Assembly (NCBI GenBank): GCA_947364395.1
Contig: CANASS010000053.1
Coordinates: 1 to 12,409, forward strand
DNA length: 12,409 bases
Source of the DNA: an uncultured bacterium
GTDB lineage: Bacteria; Bacillota; Clostridia; Oscillospirales; Oscillospiraceae
Direction: 5' to 3'
Under the pieces are notes generated by a model. That model had not been told where the DNA came from. It did no database searches and saw only the letters and a list, made by a program, of their open reading frames with translations. Position numbers and translations under genes: made by a program. Of this stretch, positions 5,396-12,409 are shown piece by piece (position 1 is the first letter of the stretch; each line of letters begins with the position of its first letter).

Positions 5396-6583
5396 ATGTC
5401 CAAGGAGCTGATCCGCCTGCGGGACTGCGTCATGTCCTACGGCGACGAGGTCGTGCTCGACCACATCAACCTGTATATCAACGATAAGGAATTCCTCACG
5501 CTGCTGGGCCCCAGCGGGTGCGGCAAGACAACCACGCTTAGGATTATAGGCGGGTTTCTGTCGCCGACCGCCGGGGACGTTTTGTTTGACGGCGTGAGGA
5601 TCAATGATGTCCCGCCCCACCAGCGGGCGGTGAACACGGTGTTCCAGCGCTATGCCCTGTTTCCGCATCTCAATGTGTTTGAGAACGTGGCCTTCGGCCT
5701 GCGCATACCCAAGGCGGACGCCCACGGCCGGAAGGTGAAGGTTTCTGAGCAGGAGATTCACGGCCGGGTGATGGAGATGCTGGAGACGGTGAATCTGAAG
5801 GGGTTTGAGAAGCGCCCGGTGTCCGCCCTGTCCGGCGGGCAGCAGCAGCGGGTGGCCATCGCCCGGGCCCTGGTGAACCGGCCCCGTGTGCTGCTGCTGG
5901 ACGAGCCTTTGGGGGCACTGGACATGCGCCTGCGCAAGGATATGCAGAACGAGCTGAAGCGGATTCAGCAGGAGATGGAGATCACCTTCATCTATGTGAC
6001 CCATGACCAGGAGGAGGCGCTGGCCATGTCCGACACCGTGGTGGTGATGGACGGCGGGCGCATCCAGCAGATCGGCGCCCCCGAGGACATCTACAACGAG
6101 CCCAAGAACGCCTTTGTGGCCGACTTCATCGGCGAGTCCAACATCATCGACGGCGTCATGCGGGCCGACGGGGTGGTGGAGATCTTCAACCGCCGCTTCC
6201 AGTGCCTGGACAAGGGCTTTGACAAGGACGAGCCGGTGGACGTGGTCATCCGCCCCGAGGACGTGGACATTGTGGACGAGGCCGCGGGCCAGCTCAAGGG
6301 CACCGTCACCTCCGTCACCTTCAAGGGGGTCCACTACGACACCATTGTGGACTTTTACGGCTTCAAGTGGCTGATCCAGACCACCGACTACTGCCCGGTG
6401 GACAGCCGCATCGGCATCAAGATCGACCCGGACGGCATCCATGTCATGAAAAAGAGCGCCTACTCCGGCATGTTCGGGGACTACTCCTCCTATTCCGAGG
6501 AGTACGAGGAGCTGGACGTGGTGGAGGACGAGTCCGGGGACGAGGAGGGGGAGGTCCCCTGGGAGGGCGGCCATGAGGAATAA
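5396..6583 (+). CDS. potA: Polyamine-type ABC transporter ATPase PotA with acidic C-terminal tail
   Basis: Predicted 395-aa ATPase that drives import through PotB/PotC at the cytoplasmic face. ATG 5396 is preferred because GGGGGAGG (5384-5391) precedes it and MSKELIRL opens the conserved domain; the frame runs back to 5318 only into the inverted repeat. Walker A is GPSGCGKTT (38-46), Q-loop Q84 (VFQRYALFPH), signature LSGGQQQR (145-152), Walker B LLLDEP with D169/E170, H-loop H203 (YVTHDQEEA). A TOBE domain follows at about 280-353 (VIRPEDV). Residues 361-395 form a Tyr/Ser/Glu/Asp-rich tail beyond the usual PotA end. The start of potB overlaps the last 11 bases. The family also includes other CUT1/Pot/Fbp-type ATPases, but the permease and PotD partners support polyamines. 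Confidence 0.93.
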   Translation: MSKELIRLRDCVMSYGDEVVLDHINLYINDKEFLTLLGPSGCGKTTTLRIIGGFLSPTAGDVLFDGVRINDVPPHQRAVNTVFQRYALFPHLNVFENVAFGLRIPKADAHGRKVKVSEQEIHGRVMEMLETVNLKGFEKRPVSALSGGQQQRVAIARALVNRPRVLLLDEPLGALDMRLRKDMQNELKRIQQEMEITFIYVTHDQEEALAMSDTVVVMDGGRIQQIGAPEDIYNEPKNAFVADFIGESNIIDGVMRADGVVEIFNRRFQCLDKGFDKDEPVDVVIRPEDVDIVDEAAGQLKGTVTSVTFKGVHYDTIVDFYGFKWLIQTTDYCPVDSRIGIKIDPDGIHVMKKSAYSGMFGDYSSYSEEYEELDVVEDESGDEEGEVPWEGGHEE

Positions 6584-7424
6584 GCGGAGCTGGTTTGCCG
6601 TTCCCTACGTGATCTGGATGGCCCTGTTTGTGGTCATTCCCATCGTCATCATGGCGGTGTACGCCTTTACCGCGGCGGACCCCGCCGCCAACGCCACCCA
6701 GGCCACCCTGGACAACTTCACCGGCATGGGGCTGTATCTGAATGTGTTTCTGCGCTCCTTCTGGCTGGCCATCCTGGCCACCCTGGTGTGCCTGCTCATC
6801 GGTTACCCGGTGTCTTACTGGATGGCCAAGGAGGGCCCCCGGTTCCAGCGGCTGGCCATGGCCCTCATCATGCTGCCCATGTGGATGAACTTCCTGCTGC
6901 GCACCTACTCCTGGATGTCCATCCTGGAGAACAACGGCCTGCTGAACCAATTGTTCCGTGCCATCGGCCTGCTGGATCTGCTGGGGGTGGACCACATCCA
7001 AATGGTCGGCACCTCCGGCGCGGTGGTGCTGGGCATGGTGTACAATTACCTGCCCTTTATGATTCTGCCCATCTACTCCGTCATCCTCAAGCTGGACGGC
7101 TCCCTCATTGAGGCCGCCCGGGACCTGGGGGCGGACTCCGCCCGGGTGTTCCGCAAGGTGATCTTCCCCCTGTCCCTGCCGGGGATTCTGTCCGGGGTGA
7201 CCATGGTGTTTGTCCCCTCCGTGTCCACCTTCGCCATCTCCAACCTGCTGGGGGGGGGCAAGCAGACCATGCTGGGCGACCTCATTGAGCTGCAATTCCT
7301 GGGCGGGGCCTACAACCCCCACCTGGGCGCCGCCATCTCCATGGTGATGATGGTGATCGTTGTCGTCTGCATGGTGGTCATGAACCACTTCGGCGAGGGC
7401 GAGGAACAGGCGGTGATGCTCTGA
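6573..7424 (+). CDS. potB: Polyamine-type ABC transporter permease PotB
   Basis: Predicted 283-aa inner-membrane permease, one half of the translocation channel. Six hydrophobic segments are visible near 10-32, 60-83, 94-115, 149-171, 205-227 and 252-270. The cytoplasmic coupling (EAA) loop reads IEAARDLGADSARVFRKVI (179-197) followed by FPLSLPGI, which contacts PotA. The motifs LRTYSWMSIL and MVYNYLPFMILPIY are typical of PotB/PotH. Length is normal. ATG 6573 lies within potA (overlap 6573-6583) and is preceded by GGGAGGGCGG; translation is probably coupled. The stop overlaps the next start as TGATG. Substrate is inferred from the operon. Confidence 0.93.
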   Translation: MRNKRSWFAVPYVIWMALFVVIPIVIMAVYAFTAADPAANATQATLDNFTGMGLYLNVFLRSFWLAILATLVCLLIGYPVSYWMAKEGPRFQRLAMALIMLPMWMNFLLRTYSWMSILENNGLLNQLFRAIGLLDLLGVDHIQMVGTSGAVVLGMVYNYLPFMILPIYSVILKLDGSLIEAARDLGADSARVFRKVIFPLSLPGILSGVTMVFVPSVSTFAISNLLGGGKQTMLGDLIELQFLGGAYNPHLGAAISMVMMVIVVVCMVVMNHFGEGEEQAVML

Positions 7425-9433
7425 TGAAAAAGCAGAATCGTTTTGGGAGCCGTTTGTTCATCGGCCTGACCTTCCTGTTCCTGTACCTGCCCATCTTCCT
7501 GCTGATCGTGTTCTCCTTCAACGCGGGAGACTCCAGCGCCGTGTGGAAGGGCTTTTCCCTGGAGTGGTACGCCGCCCTGTTCCGTAACCGGCTCATCATG
7601 GAGAGCCTCTATACCACTTTGCTGGTGTCCCTGCTGGCCACCGCTATCGCCACCGTGGCGGGCACATTCGCCGCCATCGGCCTGTACGCCCTGCCCCGGC
7701 GGAAGCGGGACGCCCTGCTGGTGGTCAACGACGTTCCCATGATGAACGCCGATATCGTCACAGGCGTCAGCCTGTGCCTGTTCTTCGTGGCCTTTTTCCA
7801 GGGCTGGGGGACCTTCGCCCGGTGGTTCAACGGCGTGCAGAGCGCGGTGGAGCTGCCCGTCCGCCTCACCTTGGGCTTCGGCACCATGCTGCTGGCCCAC
7901 ATCGCCTTTAACATCCCCTACGTGATCCTCAACGTGGCCCCCAAACTGCGGCAGATGGACAAGAATCTGGTGGACGCGGCCCAGGATCTGGGCTGTACCT
8001 GGATGCAGGCGTTCTGGAAGGTGATCCTGCCCGAGATCAAGCCGGGCATCGTGTCCGGGGCCCTCATCGCCTTCACCATGTCCATCGACGATTTTGTGAT
8101 CTCCTACTTCACCGCCGGGTCGTCCACCTCGACCCTGGCCATGCGCATCTACTCCATGACCAAAAAGCGCATCACCCCGGAGGTGAACGCCGTATCCACC
8201 CTGCTGTTTTTGTCGGTGCTGGCCCTGCTGGTGCTGAACAACGTCCGGGAGATCCGCCAGGAGCGCCGGGCGGACCGGCAGGAGGTCCGGGAGCCCTCCT
8301 GGATGGAGAAGCTGTCCATGCGCCTGTCCTCGCCCGCCGGGAAGTGGGTCCGCCGGGGACTCACCGCCGCCATGGCCTGCGGCTTCGTGGTGGTGGTGGC
8401 GCTGCTTACCGGGGCCACCGCCTCCCAGCCGGTGGTGAATGTGTGCTCCTGGGGGGAGTATATCGACGAGGAGCTTATCACTCAGTTTGAGGATGAGACG
8501 GGCATCCGGGTGAACTATCAGACCGCCGAGAGCAACGAGGCGCTGTACTCCCTGCTGAAAAGCGGCGGCGCGGACTATGATGTGATCGTCCCCTCCGACT
8601 ATATGATCTCCCAGCTTATGGAGGAGGGGATGCTTGAGGAGCTGGATTACAGCCGGATTCCCAACTTCCAGCTCATCGACCAGCGCTTCCGCAACCTGCC
8701 CTACGACCCGGACAACAAGTACACCGTCCCCTACTCCTGGGGCACCCTGGGGCTGATCTACAACGCCAATATGGTGGAGGAGGAGCCCACGGGCTGGGGG
8801 GCACTGTATGACGACCAGTATGCCGGAGGCGTGCTGCTCATCAACAACTCCCGGGACGCCATGGCCGCCGCCCTGTTCCATCTGGGTTACTCGGTGAACA
8901 CCACCGACGAGGGGGAAATCCGGGAGGCTTTTGCGCTGATTGCCGACGCCAGCCGCCGGGGCGTGTTCCAGGGCAAGGTGATGGACCAGGTGTTCCAGAA
9001 GATGGAGGGCGGCAACGCCGCTATCGCCACCTATTACGCCGGGGACTACCTGTCCATGCTGGACAACCAGGCGGACGGGGTGGACCTGCGCTATGTGGTC
9101 CCGGAGGAGGGGGCCAACTGGTTTGTGGACGCCATGTGCGTGCTCAAGGACGCCCCTCATTACGACGAGGCCCTGGCGTGGATCAACTTCATCGCCTCCA
9201 CTGAGGCCAACCTGGCGAACATGGACTATATCTGGTACGCCTCGCCCAATACCGAGGCGCTGGAGCAGTACCCCGCCTATTACGAGGAGCTGTACGGCGA
9301 GGAGCTGGACCCCGAGCTGTATGAGATCATGGCCGCCCCTGCCGAGGTGCTGGAGCGGTGCGAGATGTATTTGGCGTTGCCCCCGGCCACCCGGGCGCTG
9401 TACAATGAGCTGTGGGTCCAATTGGGAGCCTGA
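7424..9433 (+). CDS. potCD: PotC permease fused to PotD-type polyamine-binding domain
   Basis: A single 669-aa frame joins two normally separate parts. Residues 1-275 are a PotC permease with about six membrane segments (11-32, 64-88, 113-127, 150-172, 208-230, 258-272) and an EAA loop at 183-209 (VDAAQDLGCTWMQAF, then KVILPEIKPGI). A charged linker (275-310, rich in Arg/Glu) leads to a seventh membrane helix at 313-330. Residues 336-669 are a PotD-like solute-binding protein. Likely ligand-site residues by comparison with PotD are W343 and Y346 (SWGEY), D392, D478, W566 and D569 (NWFVDAM), and Y605. There is no lipobox: the binding domain is held outside by the extra helix, consistent with an even six plus one topology. 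ATG 7424 overlaps the potB stop, with little ribosome site, implying coupling. No frameshift or stop is needed to join the halves. Confidence 0.93.
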   Translation: MKKQNRFGSRLFIGLTFLFLYLPIFLLIVFSFNAGDSSAVWKGFSLEWYAALFRNRLIMESLYTTLLVSLLATAIATVAGTFAAIGLYALPRRKRDALLVVNDVPMMNADIVTGVSLCLFFVAFFQGWGTFARWFNGVQSAVELPVRLTLGFGTMLLAHIAFNIPYVILNVAPKLRQMDKNLVDAAQDLGCTWMQAFWKVILPEIKPGIVSGALIAFTMSIDDFVISYFTAGSSTSTLAMRIYSMTKKRITPEVNAVSTLLFLSVLALLVLNNVREIRQERRADRQEVREPSWMEKLSMRLSSPAGKWVRRGLTAAMACGFVVVVALLTGATASQPVVNVCSWGEYIDEELITQFEDETGIRVNYQTAESNEALYSLLKSGGADYDVIVPSDYMISQLMEEGMLEELDYSRIPNFQLIDQRFRNLPYDPDNKYTVPYSWGTLGLIYNANMVEEEPTGWGALYDDQYAGGVLLINNSRDAMAAALFHLGYSVNTTDEGEIREAFALIADASRRGVFQGKVMDQVFQKMEGGNAAIATYYAGDYLSMLDNQADGVDLRYVVPEEGANWFVDAMCVLKDAPHYDEALAWINFIASTEANLANMDYIWYASPNTEALEQYPAYYEELYGEELDPELYEIMAAPAEVLERCEMYLALPPATRALYNELWVQLGA

Positions 9434-9441
9434 TGCTGAAG

Positions 9442-9475
9442 CCGCCGGAGGATTTAAGGCCTCCGGCGGTTTTTT
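9442..9475 (+). terminator. Strong intrinsic terminator of the pot operon
   Basis: CCGCCGGAGG (9442-9451) pairs with CCTCCGGCGG (9460-9469) around ATTTAAGG, and TTTTTT follows at 9470-9475. It starts 8 bases after the potCD stop codon. Confidence 0.93.
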
Positions 9476-9489
9476 ATCTCCGGCGGGGT

Positions 9490-9518
9490 TTGACTAATTG
9501 CCATTCCTGTTGTATAAT
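9490..9518 (+). promoter_or_regulatory. Sigma-A promoter for the methyltransferase gene
   Basis: TTGACT (9490-9495) and a consensus TATAAT (9513-9518) are 17 bp apart. Start of transcription would be near 9525, only about 50 bases after the pot terminator, giving a leader of about 75 nt. Confidence 0.85.
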
Positions 9519-9537
9519 ACCTTGATTGTTTATTTCT

Positions 9538-9575
9538 GGGGACGCCGCGCGGTCCCCACCTCCCTGCGCAGGGGG
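9538..9575 (+). other. Structured GC-rich leader of the methyltransferase gene
   Basis: Two adjacent stems are visible: GGGGAC/GTCCCC (9538-9543 with 9552-9557, 8-nt loop) and the 12-bp palindrome CCCTGCGCAGGG (9562-9573). They lie between the promoter and the ribosome site GGAGGCGGGA (9589-9598). No known riboswitch class is recognised. Confidence 0.4.
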
Positions 9576-9600
9576 AACGACAGAGCCTGGAGGCGGGACT

Positions 9601-10467
9601 ATGTGGGTGGCGGATCAATGGAAGGATTATGAGCTGCTGGACTGCGGCAGGGGAGAGAAGCTGGAGCGCTGGGGGGACAAGCTGCTGGTGCGGCCCGACC
9701 CCCAGGCCATCTGGAACACCCCCCGGCCCCACAGGGGGTGGAAGCGCCCCGACGCCCGGTATGCCCGGTCCAGCACCGGAGGCGGCCAGTGGGCGGACAA
9801 AAGCGTCCCCCAGCGGTGGCGGATTCACTACAAAGACCTCACGTTCAACGTGGGGCTGATGAACTTCAAGCACACCGGGGTGTTTCCCGAGCAGGCCGCC
9901 AACTGGGACTTTGCCCGGGAGCAGATCAAACATGCGGGCCGGCCGGTGAGCGTGCTCAACCTGTTTGCCTACACCGGCGGGGCCACCATCGCCTGCGCGG
10001 CGGCGGGAGCGTCGGTCTGCCACGTGGACGCGGCCAAGGGTATGGTCCAGTGGGCCCGGGACAACGCCAAGTCCTCCGGGCTGGAGGACAGGCCCATCCG
10101 CTGGATTGTGGACGACTGCGCCAAGTTCGTGGAGAGGGAGATCCGGCGCGGCCGGAAGTATGACGCCGTCGTCATGGACCCGCCCTCCTACGGGCGCGGC
10201 CCCTCCGGCGAGGTGTGGAAGCTGGAGGAGAACCTGTACCCCTTTGTGGAGCTGGTGGCCGGGGCGCTGTCCGACGACCCGCTGTTTGTGATTTTGAACT
10301 CCTACACCACGGGGCTGTCCCCGTCGGTGCTCACCTATATTTTGCAGACCGTGGTGGGCGGAAAATTCGGCGGGCGCACGGTCTCCGACGAGCTGGGGCT
10401 TCCCGTGACCCAGACCGGGCTGGCCCTGCCCTGCGGGGCCGCGGGGAGATGGACATCGTCGGGGTAA
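9601..10467 (+). CDS. Class I SAM-dependent methyltransferase, RlmI-like
   Basis: Predicted 288-aa cytoplasmic methyltransferase. ATG 9601 follows GGAGGCGGGA; the same frame extends back to 9526 but there overlaps the leader structures. The N-terminal 75 residues (ERWGDKLLVRPDPQAIW) have the small beta-rich character seen before the catalytic domain in RlmI/RlmK-type 23S rRNA cytosine/guanine methyltransferases. The SAM-binding motif I is VLNLFAYTGGAT (118-129), with acidic D143 closing strand 2, and the catalytic motif IV is DPPSYGRG (193-200). Its C-terminus LPCGAAGRW is typical of this clade. It lacks a clear PUA domain and is shorter than RlmI (about 396 aa), so the methylated target cannot be named. 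It has its own promoter and no terminator right after it. Confidence 0.87.
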   Translation: MWVADQWKDYELLDCGRGEKLERWGDKLLVRPDPQAIWNTPRPHRGWKRPDARYARSSTGGGQWADKSVPQRWRIHYKDLTFNVGLMNFKHTGVFPEQAANWDFAREQIKHAGRPVSVLNLFAYTGGATIACAAAGASVCHVDAAKGMVQWARDNAKSSGLEDRPIRWIVDDCAKFVEREIRRGRKYDAVVMDPPSYGRGPSGEVWKLEENLYPFVELVAGALSDDPLFVILNSYTTGLSPSVLTYILQTVVGGKFGGRTVSDELGLPVTQTGLALPCGAAGRWTSSG

Positions 10468-10563
10468 GCAATATATCCTCCGCCCCACCGCAAGCGGGGG
10501 TCTCGCTCACTTCGCTGCCCCTCCCCAACAACGCCAAAGGACGGCTTTGCGGGGGCCAAAATT
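10468..10563. other. GC-rich intergenic stretch with short hairpins, no gene
   Basis: No coding frame with a ribosome site is seen. Short stems include CCC-A-CCGC with GCGGGGG (10484-10500, one bulge) and CAAAG/CTTTG (near 10536-10550). It ends in AAGGAG at 10564-10569, the ribosome site of the next gene. No T-run follows either stem, so I do not call a terminator. A dispersed palindromic element is possible. Confidence 0.4.
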
Positions 10564-10575
10564 AAGGAGACTGGT

Positions 10576-10833
10576 ATGGCCGGACTGAATTCCATGAAAA
10601 ACATCGGGAAAGAGCTGGAACGGAAGCTGACCGCCGTGGGGGTCGATTCCCCCGAGGCGTTGAAGGAGCTGGGCGCGAAGCACGCGTTTTTCAAACTGAA
10701 AGGGGTGTTTCCCCAGGTCTGCCTGGTGCACCTGTACGCCCTGGAGGGCGCAGTCCAGGATATGGAATTCAACAGCCTGCCGGAAGATAAGAAACGGGAA
10801 CTAAAAGAGTTCAGTGATTTTTTGAAGAGGTAA
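10576..10833 (+). CDS. TfoX C-terminal-domain protein
   Basis: Predicted 85-aa protein matching the TfoX/Sxy C-terminal domain, a small helical domain with a helix-hairpin-helix-like pattern. Characteristic segments are MKNIGKELERKLTAVGV (7-23), then ALKELGAKHAFFKL and HLYALEGAV. The domain occurs alone in many Firmicutes; only the full-length gamma-proteobacterial TfoX/Sxy is a known competence regulator, and the N-terminal half is absent here. ATG 10576 has AAGGAG at 10564-10569; a Met at codon 7 is a less likely alternative. The stop is 4 bases before ecfA1, so the two are almost certainly cotranscribed. Molecular role unknown; I do not infer competence. Confidence 0.85.
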   Translation: MAGLNSMKNIGKELERKLTAVGVDSPEALKELGAKHAFFKLKGVFPQVCLVHLYALEGAVQDMEFNSLPEDKKRELKEFSDFLKR

Positions 10834-10837
10834 CGCC

Positions 10838-11701
10838 ATGTCCGACCACCCTATCCTGAAAACAGAAAATCTCACCTTCCGCTATACCACCGAGGAGGGC
10901 GCGGCCCCTACCGTGCTGGACGGCGTTACTCTATCCATAAAACCGGGGGAGTTCGTGGCGGTGTTGGGCCACAACGGCTCGGGCAAGTCCACCCTGGCCA
11001 AGCACTTCAACGCCATCCTCCTGCCCTCCGGGGGCAGGGTGTACGTGGACGGCCTGGACACCTGCGGCGAGGACAAGCTGCTGGACATCCGCCGTCAGGT
11101 GGGCATGGTGTTCCAGAACCCGGACAACCAGATCGTGGCCAGCGTTGTCGAGGAGGACGTGGCCTTCGGCCCGGAGAATTTGGGCGTGCCCTCCGCTGAG
11201 ATCCGGGAGCGGGTGGACCGGGCCCTGGCCGCCGTGGGTATGGCGGACTACGCCCGGCACGCCCCCCATCTGCTGTCCGGTGGGCAGAAGCAGCGGGTGG
11301 CCATCGCTGGGGTGCTGGCCATGCGCCCCCGGTGCATCGTGCTGGATGAGCCCACCGCCATGCTGGACCCGGTGGGCCGCAGGGAGGTGCTGGACACCAT
11401 CCGCTATCTCAACCGGGAGCAGGGCATTACCGTGGTGCTCATCACCCACCACATGGACGAGGCCGCCCAGGCGGGCCGGGTGGTGGTCATGCACGACGGC
11501 CACATCGTGGCGGATGACAGCCCCGCGCTGGTATTCCAGAATGTGGACGGCCTGCGCTCCCTGGGGCTGGAGGTGCCCGAGCCGGTGGCCCTGCTGTACG
11601 AGCTGCGGCAGGCCGGGGTGGACGTGCCCCTCACCGCGCTGACAGTGGATGAGTGCGCCCGGGTTTTGAAGGAGCTTCTGGCGCAGGACCCCATATCGTG
11701 A
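10838..11701 (+). CDS. ecfA1: ECF transporter ATPase EcfA1
   Basis: Predicted 287-aa ATPase of a group II energy-coupling-factor importer, which takes up vitamins or metal ions through EcfT and interchangeable S components. Walker A is GHNGSGKST (44-52), Q-loop Q93 in VFQNPDNQIV (the EcfA1 hallmark), signature LSGGQKQR (146-153), Walker B CIVLDEP with D170/E171, and H-loop H204 (LITHHMDEA). Residues about 225-287 form the C-terminal helical region used for A1-A2 dimerisation. GAAGAGG (10824-10830) lies inside the end of the preceding gene and serves ATG 10838, indicating coupling. Length is normal. The partner ecfA2 starts at 12099 but is separated by an unrelated gene, which is unusual. Confidence 0.94.
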   Translation: MSDHPILKTENLTFRYTTEEGAAPTVLDGVTLSIKPGEFVAVLGHNGSGKSTLAKHFNAILLPSGGRVYVDGLDTCGEDKLLDIRRQVGMVFQNPDNQIVASVVEEDVAFGPENLGVPSAEIRERVDRALAAVGMADYARHAPHLLSGGQKQRVAIAGVLAMRPRCIVLDEPTAMLDPVGRREVLDTIRYLNREQGITVVLITHHMDEAAQAGRVVVMHDGHIVADDSPALVFQNVDGLRSLGLEVPEPVALLYELRQAGVDVPLTALTVDECARVLKELLAQDPIS

Positions 11702-11720
11702 TATTAGGAGGCACATACCG

Positions 11721-12059
11721 ATGAGAGACATGATCGGGCATTGCGGGCTGGACTGTGAGAAATGCGACGCATATCTCGCGACGATCCATGATGATCAGGC
11801 CCTGCGCGAAAAGACCGCGGAGCTGTGGGCCAGGCTGAATCACGCGCCCATCCTGCCGGAGCATATCAACTGTGAGGGCTGCCGTGTGGACGGAGCCAAA
11901 ACGGTATATTGCGAGAGCCTTTGCGCCATTCGCCAGTGTGCGCTGAAAAAGGGCATGGCGACCTGCGGCGGCTGTCAGGAGCTCGACCGATGTGAAGCTG
12001 TGGGGATGGTGCTCTCGGAATACCCCGACGCCCTCAGCAATCTAAAGAATCGGAGCTGA
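11721..12059 (+). CDS. Cysteine-rich DUF3795-type protein
   Basis: Predicted 112-aa protein with 11 cysteines (8, 12, 15, 51, 54, 64, 68, 73, 82, 85, 91). The opening CGLDCEKCDAY and the later CEGC, CALKKGMATCGGC and CE pattern fit DUF3795, a family of small proteins thought from the Cys pairs to bind metal or iron-sulfur clusters; no function is established. There is no signal peptide or membrane helix. ATG 11721 is served by AGGAGG (11707-11712). It sits 19 bases after ecfA1 and 39 bases before ecfA2, in the same direction, so it is probably read as part of that transcript. Its codons look less G/C-biased than those of ecfA1 or the pot genes, which may hint at a later insertion. Confidence 0.82.
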   Translation: MRDMIGHCGLDCEKCDAYLATIHDDQALREKTAELWARLNHAPILPEHINCEGCRVDGAKTVYCESLCAIRQCALKKGMATCGGCQELDRCEAVGMVLSEYPDALSNLKNRS

Positions 12060-12098
12060 GTCATTGGCCCACTATCTCCATTTCAAGGAGTTTCATAA

Positions 12099-12409
12099 AT
12101 GGCAGCTATCATCGAAACCAAACAACTGACCCATATTTACAGCCAAGGCACCCCCTTTGAGCACACCGCCTTGGAATGCGTGGACTTTTCCGCCGCGCGG
12201 GGCGAATATCTGGCTATCATCGGCCGCACCGGGTCGGGCAAATCCACCCTGATCCAGCACTTAAACAGCCTTTTAAAACCAACTTCAGGACAGGTGCTCT
12301 TCGACGGCGCGGATATCTGGGAGTCCAAAGACCGCACCCGGCAGGTCCGCTGCCAGGTGGGGCTGGTGTTCCAGTATCCGGAGTACCAGCTCTTCGAGGA
12401 GACGGTGTA
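12099..12409 (+). CDS. ecfA2: ECF transporter ATPase EcfA2, 5' part (cut by window end)
   Basis: The first 103 codons of a second ECF ATPase are present; the gene continues past the window. ATG 12099 follows AAGGAG (12085-12090). Walker A is GRTGSGKST, where EcfA2 proteins usually have GHTGSGKST, and the segment GLVFQYPEYQLFEETV contains the Q-loop and the EcfA2-specific YPEYQLF motif. It should pair with EcfA1 to make one ATPase heterodimer. The signature motif and Walker B are beyond the end, so integrity cannot be judged. An ecfT gene is expected next. Confidence 0.93.
   Translation, partial: MAAIIETKQLTHIYSQGTPFEHTALECVDFSAARGEYLAIIGRTGSGKSTLIQHLNSLLKPTSGQVLFDGADIWESKDRTRQVRCQVGLVFQYPEYQLFEETV

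Noticed and set aside
5171..6574. Minus-strand open frame (467 codons) antisense to potA
   Set aside because: Shadow frame: His/Leu/Val-rich and without domain motifs, while the plus strand encodes an intact ABC ATPase.
7310..9421. Long minus-strand open frame (703 codons) antisense to potCD
   Set aside because: The His/Gln/Gly/Val-rich composition is a shadow of G/C-biased codons on +; the plus frame has clear PotC and PotD domains.
9526..9600. 25-codon N-terminal extension of the methyltransferase
   Set aside because: It starts almost at the predicted transcription start, crosses leader hairpins and has no ribosome site; ATG 9601 does.
10576..10833. Competence regulator TfoX/Sxy
   Set aside because: Only the C-terminal domain is present, and no competence genes are nearby; the regulatory role is known for full-length proteobacterial proteins.

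Overview
The window looks like a GC-rich, low-plasmid-content chromosomal segment of a Gram-positive anaerobic Firmicute, most likely an Oscillospiraceae-type gut Clostridium (Flavonifractor/Lawsonibacter/Oscillibacter-like). The inference rests on strong AGGAGG-type ribosome sites, a heavy G/C third-position bias, an M23-M23-S41 cell-wall block, a Pot transporter and an ecfA1/ecfA2 ECF module. No rRNA, tRNA, CRISPR array, transposase, integrase or phage gene is visible. The genus is inference only.

Layout. (1) 1-481 holds no gene; it is an array of a 109-bp tandem repeat (3.8 copies), each junction carrying a 13-bp-stem hairpin. (2) 482-4227 is a cell-envelope block on +: two tandem paralogous secreted M23 (LytM/PcsB/EnvC-like) peptidoglycan hydrolases with coiled-coil N-termini, then, after a terminator-like hairpin, a membrane-anchored PDZ-S41 (CtpA/B-like) protease. 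In Firmicutes such genes commonly follow ftsE-ftsX, so the FtsEX genes may lie just upstream of the window (inference). (3) 4234-5019 is a convergent gene on - for a short methionyl-tRNA-formyltransferase-like enzyme. (4) 5020-5395 is a divergent intergenic region with an extended -10 promoter for the - gene, an 8-9-8 dyad, a near-consensus sigma-A promoter for the + operon, and a ~160-bp nested inverted repeat lying in the transcribed leader. (5) 5396-9433 is a polyamine-type ABC transporter operon, potA-potB-potCD, with overlapping genes; the last gene is a fusion of the PotC permease to a membrane-anchored PotD binding domain. It ends in a very clear intrinsic terminator. (6) 9490-10467 is a stand-alone SAM-dependent methyltransferase of the RlmI-like type with its own consensus promoter. 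(7) 10576-12409 is a tight run: TfoX C-terminal-domain protein, ecfA1, a Cys-rich DUF3795-type protein, and the 5' part of ecfA2, which runs off the window end. An ecfT gene would be expected just beyond.

How the genes work together. PotA/B/CD should form one complete importer for a polyamine such as spermidine or putrescine, with the binding protein covalently tied to the permease. EcfA1 and EcfA2 should form the heterodimeric motor of an energy-coupling-factor vitamin/metal importer, shared by several substrate-binding S components encoded elsewhere. The two M23 proteins probably cut peptidoglycan during division, perhaps gated by FtsEX, with the S41 protease as a possible processing partner.

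Nothing here is a plainly novel defence or mobile system. The items most worth a second look are the 109-bp hairpin-bearing repeat array, the large inverted repeat in the pot leader, the PotC-PotD fusion, and the two small non-transport genes wrapped around ecfA1.
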